Shown here: positions 53,872 through 57,836 of the stretch, one piece after another
How positions within the stretch are numbered: position 1 is the stretch's first letter
Layout: each line of letters begins with the position of its first letter
Made by a program: the position numbers and the translations under genes
Assembly (NCBI GenBank): GCA_947585865.1
Contig: CANPXH010000014.1
Span: 1-57,836, forward strand
Direction of reading: 5' to 3'
Origin: an uncultured Clostridia bacterium
Lineage (GTDB): Bacteria > Bacillota > Clostridia > Lachnospirales > CAG-274
Length of the DNA: 57,836 nt
The notes under the pieces: generated by a model
Databases searched by the model: none
Seen by the model: only the letters and a program-made list of their open reading frames with translations
Told to the model about the DNA's origin: nothing

Positions 53872-54582
53872 ATGGCAAAGATCAAAAGAGCAATTATAAT
53901 TGCAGCCGGTGAAGGCAAGCGACTTAGACCGGTCACCTTTGAAATACCAAAACCCCTGATACCTGTCAACGGTAAAAGAATTATTGACACAGGTATTGAG
54001 GCTCTGAGAAGCAATGGAGTTCATGATATCTATATTGTGGTAGGATACAAAAAAGAATTGTTCTACGAGATTTATGGAAAAATACCTTATATCCATTTGA
54101 TCGAAAATCCCGATTATCTAAACGGCAATAATATAACTTCCATGTATTATGCCCGTAAATATTTGCCGGGAGCATTTGTTCTTGAGGCTGACATAATCAT
54201 TAACGATCCACAGATATTCAGCCTCAACTCAGACACCTCCGGTTATATGGCTACATGGAAAAATCCTGCAACGGAATGGGTACTTGATGTAAAAGGTAAA
54301 AAAATATTAGGCTGTGATAAAAACGGTCTCAGGGAAGGATATCAGCTTTTTGGAATTTCCGTATGGAATGAAAAAGACGGCCGCCAATTGTCAGAAGACA
54401 TACGGCAAATCGTGGAAGTCAAAAAAAATACCGGGATTTATTGGGATGAAGTAGCTCTTGGAAATTTGGATAAATATCATATGGAGGTAAAAGAAATAAA
54501 AGAAGATTATATCCATGAAATTGATGATCTTGAAGAACTGGTTAGGATCGATAACAACTACATGCGCTATCAAAAGGCATAA
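53872..54582 (+). CDS. LicC-like choline-phosphate cytidylyltransferase
   Basis: The 236-residue nucleotidyltransferase has IAAGEGKRLRPVTFEIPKPL, the substrate-pocket region NGNNITSMYYARKYL, LEADIII, and a C-terminus closely resembling pneumococcal LicC (GIYWDEVALGNLDKYH, VKEIKEDYIHEIDDLEEL). It is the second cytidylyltransferase domain in this cluster. The pair may handle different alcohol phosphates, or one may be a degenerate copy. It lies directly upstream of the MttB homologue gene. Confidence 0.85.
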   Translation: MAKIKRAIIIAAGEGKRLRPVTFEIPKPLIPVNGKRIIDTGIEALRSNGVHDIYIVVGYKKELFYEIYGKIPYIHLIENPDYLNGNNITSMYYARKYLPGAFVLEADIIINDPQIFSLNSDTSGYMATWKNPATEWVLDVKGKKILGCDKNGLREGYQLFGISVWNEKDGRQLSEDIRQIVEVKKNTGIYWDEVALGNLDKYHMEVKEIKEDYIHEIDDLEELVRIDNNYMRYQKA

Positions 54583-54599
54583 CAAGGAGGAAAACGGCA

Positions 54600-56033
54600 A
54601 TGCAACTTTTTTCAAAGCCAAAATTTTTATCTGATTCAGATATGCAAAAAATTCATGAAGCAACTATCTATCTGCTGGAGAATAAAGGTGTGGTATTTCA
54701 CTCTCCGGAAGCGATAGAAATTTTTAAAAAAGCGGGGGCAAAAATTGATGGAGATATTGTATATATATCCCGTGAACTTGTTGAAGCATGCTTGAAAACC
54801 GTTCCCTTGTCATTCAAAATGGAGGCAGTAAATCCAAGTAAAGCTGTTACAATCGGTACAGGGCATCTTATCATTCATCCTGCAGGCGGTGAAGTTGTTT
54901 TGAATGAATGCGGTGGTGTGCGTCGCGCACAGACCGGCATACAGGATTTCATCAACCTTCAAAAAATATATCAGGCATGTGATAATATTGATATGACCGG
55001 ATATCAACCGTTGTCGCCGACTGATGTACCAATGGAGTCAAGAGGATTGAGATGTCTTTATGAAACAATGCTGTATACAGACAAGCCATGGCTTGCGCCC
55101 ATGGATGTAGGAGGCGCAGAAGACAAACGACGGGAAATAGATATGTATCGCATTGTCTTTGGTGATGATTTTGTGCGAAATCATTATGTTACATGGAGCA
55201 TTGTTACGCCGGAAAGTCCTTTGGTTTACAATAAGTCTTCCTGTGAATCCATAATGGAATTTGCTGCAAGTGGTCAACCGGTGGCTTTGGTTTCCGCACC
55301 AATGTCCGGTATTACATCACCTGTTCATATTTTGGGAACTATTGTCCAAGCAAACACAGAAACACTTGCCGGATTATGCTTAGCTCAATGCGTTCAGCCG
55401 GGGATTCCCGTGCTTCCGTCAGCATCACTTACATACGGTAATCTGAAAATTGCATCCTGGGAGTGCGCAAGCCCTGATACAGCATTGATGCTTGCCGGTG
55501 CTATCCAGATGTATAAAGATTATTATCATCTTCCTGCAAGGGCACAGACAGGCGTAACCAGCTCCAAGTGTCTTGATTATCAGGCAGGATTTGAAACAAT
55601 GCAAAGTCTGCTCCTTACTGCATTGCTGGATGTAGATGTGACCAGCCAGTCAGCAGGGTCTATGGAAAATTTATTGACAATTTCATTTGAAAAAACACTC
55701 ATTGATGATGAGGTTATCGCTCGTGTCAGAAGAATAATTGGGGGAATCGAAGTTACCGATGAAACTCTTTCTGTGGACATTATGATGGAAGTTAAACATG
55801 GAGATAATTTTCTGATGCATGACTCTACGTTGGATCATCTTTATGACGGATGGCAGGCAACAATATCTGATTGGAATCTTTACGACAGATGGAAAGATCA
55901 GGAATATCCCGATATAGAAAAACGAGCCGAAGCAAAAGTCAAAAAGATCATTAGCGAGGGAAATATCATATTGGAAAACGCTACAGTTATAAGATTAAAG
56001 AAATATTTGGAAAACTGTGGACTGGTATTGTGA
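54600..56033 (+). CDS. Non-pyrrolysine MttB-family methyltransferase (quaternary amine:corrinoid)
   Basis: The 477-residue protein belongs to the MttB (trimethylamine methyltransferase) family. The N-terminal KIHEATIYLLENKGVVFHSP and VYISRELVEACLKTVP, and the later MSGITSPVHILGTIVQANTE, are typical. The frame has no internal amber codon, so it is a non-pyrrolysine member. Characterised members of that group act on quaternary amines such as glycine betaine, proline betaine or carnitine. AGGAGG precedes the ATG. With the BCCT transporter encoded downstream, it should demethylate an imported quaternary amine onto the corrinoid protein at 48128. Choline or phosphocholine are context-based possibilities. 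Confidence 0.9.
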   Translation: MQLFSKPKFLSDSDMQKIHEATIYLLENKGVVFHSPEAIEIFKKAGAKIDGDIVYISRELVEACLKTVPLSFKMEAVNPSKAVTIGTGHLIIHPAGGEVVLNECGGVRRAQTGIQDFINLQKIYQACDNIDMTGYQPLSPTDVPMESRGLRCLYETMLYTDKPWLAPMDVGGAEDKRREIDMYRIVFGDDFVRNHYVTWSIVTPESPLVYNKSSCESIMEFAASGQPVALVSAPMSGITSPVHILGTIVQANTETLAGLCLAQCVQPGIPVLPSASLTYGNLKIASWECASPDTALMLAGAIQMYKDYYHLPARAQTGVTSSKCLDYQAGFETMQSLLLTALLDVDVTSQSAGSMENLLTISFEKTLIDDEVIARVRRIIGGIEVTDETLSVDIMMEVKHGDNFLMHDSTLDHLYDGWQATISDWNLYDRWKDQEYPDIEKRAEAKVKKIISEGNIILENATVIRLKKYLENCGLVL

Positions 56034-56078
56034 TAATTATATTCAGATACAACGATTTAAAACGAAAGGAATGGTACA

Positions 56079-57614
56079 ATGAAAACAAGCGAAAATAAAA
56101 GAGAAATTGACTGGATGATCACTTTGTTACCGTTTATTTTGATCATAGGGTTGGCAATACTGCTTTTCATATTTCCCGAACAGTCAAACATAGTGATAAG
56201 TCAAGTCAGATTCTTTTTTGGTGATACGGCAGGCCTGTATTATCTTGTGATAGGACTTGGTGTGTTATTGGTTTCGGTTTTTCTGCCTTTTTCAAAGTAT
56301 GGGGATATTGTTCTCGGCGAACCGGATGAAAAGCCAAAATACTCTTTCTTTACATGGGGCAGTATGATGTTTACTTGTGGTCTTGCAGCTGACATTCTGT
56401 TTTATTCCTTTTCGGAATGGGCAATGTATGCGTCTAATCCCCATATTGAAGAATTGGGCGGCGTAACCGAGTGGGCAGGAGTATTTACGTTATTCCACTG
56501 GAGTTTTATACCGTGGGCATTTTACCTTGTATTGGCAGTAGCTTTTGGCTTTATGCTGCATGTGAGAAATCGTAACAGGCAACGCTACTCAGAGGCTTGT
56601 CGCCCCGTAATAGGAAAACACGCTGACGGAATACTTGGCAGGGTGATCGACCTTTTTGCTCTGTTTGCGCTTTTGGCAGGAACTGCTACCACATTTTCTG
56701 TTGCTACACCGCTTATGGCAGGTATAATTGTTAAGCTTTTCGGGCTGAATATCAGCCGTACTGTTGTAACAATTATTATTTTACTTATTACCTGTACCGT
56801 ATATACATATGCCGTTATGCACGGTTTTAAGGGAATAGGCATACTTGCAAAGCTTTGTATTTACCTTTTCTTTGGTTTACTTATCATTGTTCTTCTTATA
56901 GGCGGACAGTGGAGATTTATAATTGAGAACGGATTTCAATCATTGGGTAAAATGGTTCAGAATTTCATTGGCTTATCTACATATACAGACCCTGTAAGGT
57001 CAAATAACTTTCCTCAGGACTGGACTATTTATTATTGGGCTTATTGGATGGTCTGGAGCATTGCCGCGCCGTTCTTTATAGGCAATATCAGTAGAGGAAG
57101 AACTATAAAGCAGACGGTTCTTGGAGGATATGTTTTTGGCGTAGGCTCAACAATTGTAAGTTTTATTGTTCTTGGCAATTATGGTCTCGGACTTCAGGCA
57201 AACGGCACAGCTGACTTTGTCGCTCAGTATACAGCAAGCGGTGATCTGTATGAGTTGATACTGAGCATAATCGATACTATGCCCGGTTCTGCTTTTATAC
57301 TTGTTTTAACGCTTGTGTGTATGGTGGCTTTTTACGCCACGTCCTTTGATTCCATTGCGTATACGGCAGCATGCTACAGTTACAAAAAACTGGATGCAAA
57401 AGATAAGCCTCACGCTTTAATAACATTTCTGTGGTGTATTCTTCTTATTGTGCTGCCTGTTGCTTTGGTGTTTTCGGAAAGCAGCATGAATAACATTCAG
57501 AGTGTCAGTATCATAAGCGCATTTCCGATCGGAATTATTATGATAATTATGATATGGAGTTTTATAAAAGATGCAAAGGCGTATATGAAAGAAATTGAAA
57601 AAAAGAATGAATAA
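56079..57614 (+). CDS. BCCT family quaternary-amine transporter
   Basis: The 511-residue protein has 12 predicted membrane segments and BCCT marks: FTWGSMMFTCGLAADILFYS in the G-x-G-x-G region, WSFIPWAFYLVLAV and the tryptophan-rich YYWAYWMVWSIAAPFFIG. It imports compatible quaternary amines such as betaine, choline or carnitine. The glycine triplet of the BetP-type unwound helix is altered (G-L-A-A-D), as in proton-coupled or exchanger members. It is the last gene of the methyltransferase cluster and ends 7 bases before a strong terminator. Confidence 0.93.
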   Translation: MKTSENKREIDWMITLLPFILIIGLAILLFIFPEQSNIVISQVRFFFGDTAGLYYLVIGLGVLLVSVFLPFSKYGDIVLGEPDEKPKYSFFTWGSMMFTCGLAADILFYSFSEWAMYASNPHIEELGGVTEWAGVFTLFHWSFIPWAFYLVLAVAFGFMLHVRNRNRQRYSEACRPVIGKHADGILGRVIDLFALFALLAGTATTFSVATPLMAGIIVKLFGLNISRTVVTIIILLITCTVYTYAVMHGFKGIGILAKLCIYLFFGLLIIVLLIGGQWRFIIENGFQSLGKMVQNFIGLSTYTDPVRSNNFPQDWTIYYWAYWMVWSIAAPFFIGNISRGRTIKQTVLGGYVFGVGSTIVSFIVLGNYGLGLQANGTADFVAQYTASGDLYELILSIIDTMPGSAFILVLTLVCMVAFYATSFDSIAYTAACYSYKKLDAKDKPHALITFLWCILLIVLPVALVFSESSMNNIQSVSIISAFPIGIIMIIMIWSFIKDAKAYMKEIEKKNE

Positions 57615-57620
57615 GTTTAA

Positions 57621-57661
57621 GGTCGGTATACAGTAATTCAAACTGTATACCGACCTTTCAA
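57621..57661. terminator. Strong bidirectional hairpin terminator
   Basis: GGTCGGTATACAGT at 57621-57634 pairs perfectly with ACTGTATACCGACC at 57642-57655 around a 7-base loop. T-rich sequence follows on the plus strand, with A-rich sequence before the stem serving the minus strand. It separates the BCCT gene from the convergent DUF5688 gene. It is related in sequence to the hairpin at 941-979. Confidence 0.88.
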
Positions 57662-57662
57662 T

Positions 57663-57836
57663 TTACATCATTTTCAACTCCCCATCAAACCTATAAACAT
57701 TATCACTCAACACTTCCTGTTTTGCCACAACGCTCCCATTCACATTCCTGAGCATCGTTTTTGTATATTCTGCGTCTATAGTGCTGCACGGCACAATGAT
57801 AACCTCATTTATTGACGAAGGGATAACATAAAAATC
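57663..57836 (-). CDS. DUF5688 family protein, C-terminal part (cut by the window edge)
   Basis: The last 57 codons of a minus-strand gene read DFYVIPSSINEVIIVPCSTI and end VYRFDGELKMM. They match the C-terminus of the protein at 58-933 at almost every position. The 5' part lies outside the window. Together with the first copy it forms an inverted gene pair around the whole region. Confidence 0.9.
   Translation of the reverse strand, partial: DFYVIPSSINEVIIVPCSTIDAEYTKTMLRNVNGSVVAKQEVLSDNVYRFDGELKMM

Noticed and set aside
54600..56033. Possible pyrrolysine-containing trimethylamine methyltransferase
   Set aside because: The frame runs through without an internal TAG, so it is a non-pyrrolysine MttB homologue.
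1..57836. tRNA, rRNA, CRISPR array or cobalamin riboswitch
   Set aside because: I looked for clover-leaf ends, spaced direct repeats and the B12-box ahead of the corrinoid cluster and saw none. A covariance-model search would settle this.

Overview
The window is low-GC DNA from an anaerobic Bacillota, most likely a gut or rumen Clostridia of the Lachnospiraceae type. That reading rests on a DUF5688 gene at each end, a glycyl-radical enzyme with its activase, corrinoid methyl-transfer genes, strong Shine-Dalgarno sites and AT-rich spacers. It is an inference, because no 16S rRNA or other marker is present.

Almost everything between about 1 and 48 kb is two complete, divergent surface-polysaccharide operons that share one control region at 27.65-29.35 kb. 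The left operon (minus strand, 27.7 to 1.0 kb) encodes: a priming sugar transferase; VanZ; a full GDP-D-glycero-D-manno-heptose route (GmhA, HddA, fused HddC-GmhB) with a 4,6-dehydratase and an epimerase/reductase; glycosyltransferases; an acyltransferase split at a G9 tract; Wzy and Wzx; UDP-galactopyranose mutase; a glycyl-radical enzyme and its activase; LicD; and a phosphonate pathway (three-domain PEP mutase, phosphonopyruvate decarboxylase, phosphonoacetaldehyde reductase). The right operon (plus strand, 29.3 to 47.8 kb) encodes: a truncated and an intact priming transferase; a second heptose set with a different fusion (HAD-GalE); VanZ; epimerases; glycosyltransferases; its own Wzy and Wzx; a CDP-glycerol-type phosphotransferase; a TagD-like/Gfo-Idh fusion; and a sulfotransferase-like protein. 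Left would therefore build a phosphonate-decorated heptose polysaccharide, and right a glycerol-phosphate-type, possibly sulfated one.

The central find is the shared control region. A tyrosine recombinase gene lies between two oppositely oriented 25-bp sites, each made of 9-bp inverted arms around a 7-bp asymmetric spacer. The sites sit inside about 165-bp inverted repeats that form the leader and first codons of both operons. A near-consensus promoter lies inside the segment, just within the left site, and points at the left operon; no comparable promoter faces right. Inversion would move the promoter to the right operon. This looks like a self-encoded switch between two polysaccharides. A second possible layer of variation is the G9 tract in the acyltransferase.

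From 48.1 to 57.6 kb is a separate plus-strand cluster: a corrinoid protein, a DUF2284 protein, a UroD-family methyltransferase, a RACo-like activator, an HTH-LicC-LicA fusion, a LicC-like cytidylyltransferase, a non-pyrrolysine MttB homologue and a BCCT transporter. It joins quaternary-amine demethylation genes with CDP-choline-type genes. The window is bounded by inverted DUF5688 genes, each followed by a related hairpin terminator. Several decayed or duplicated fragments show that gene content is turning over.
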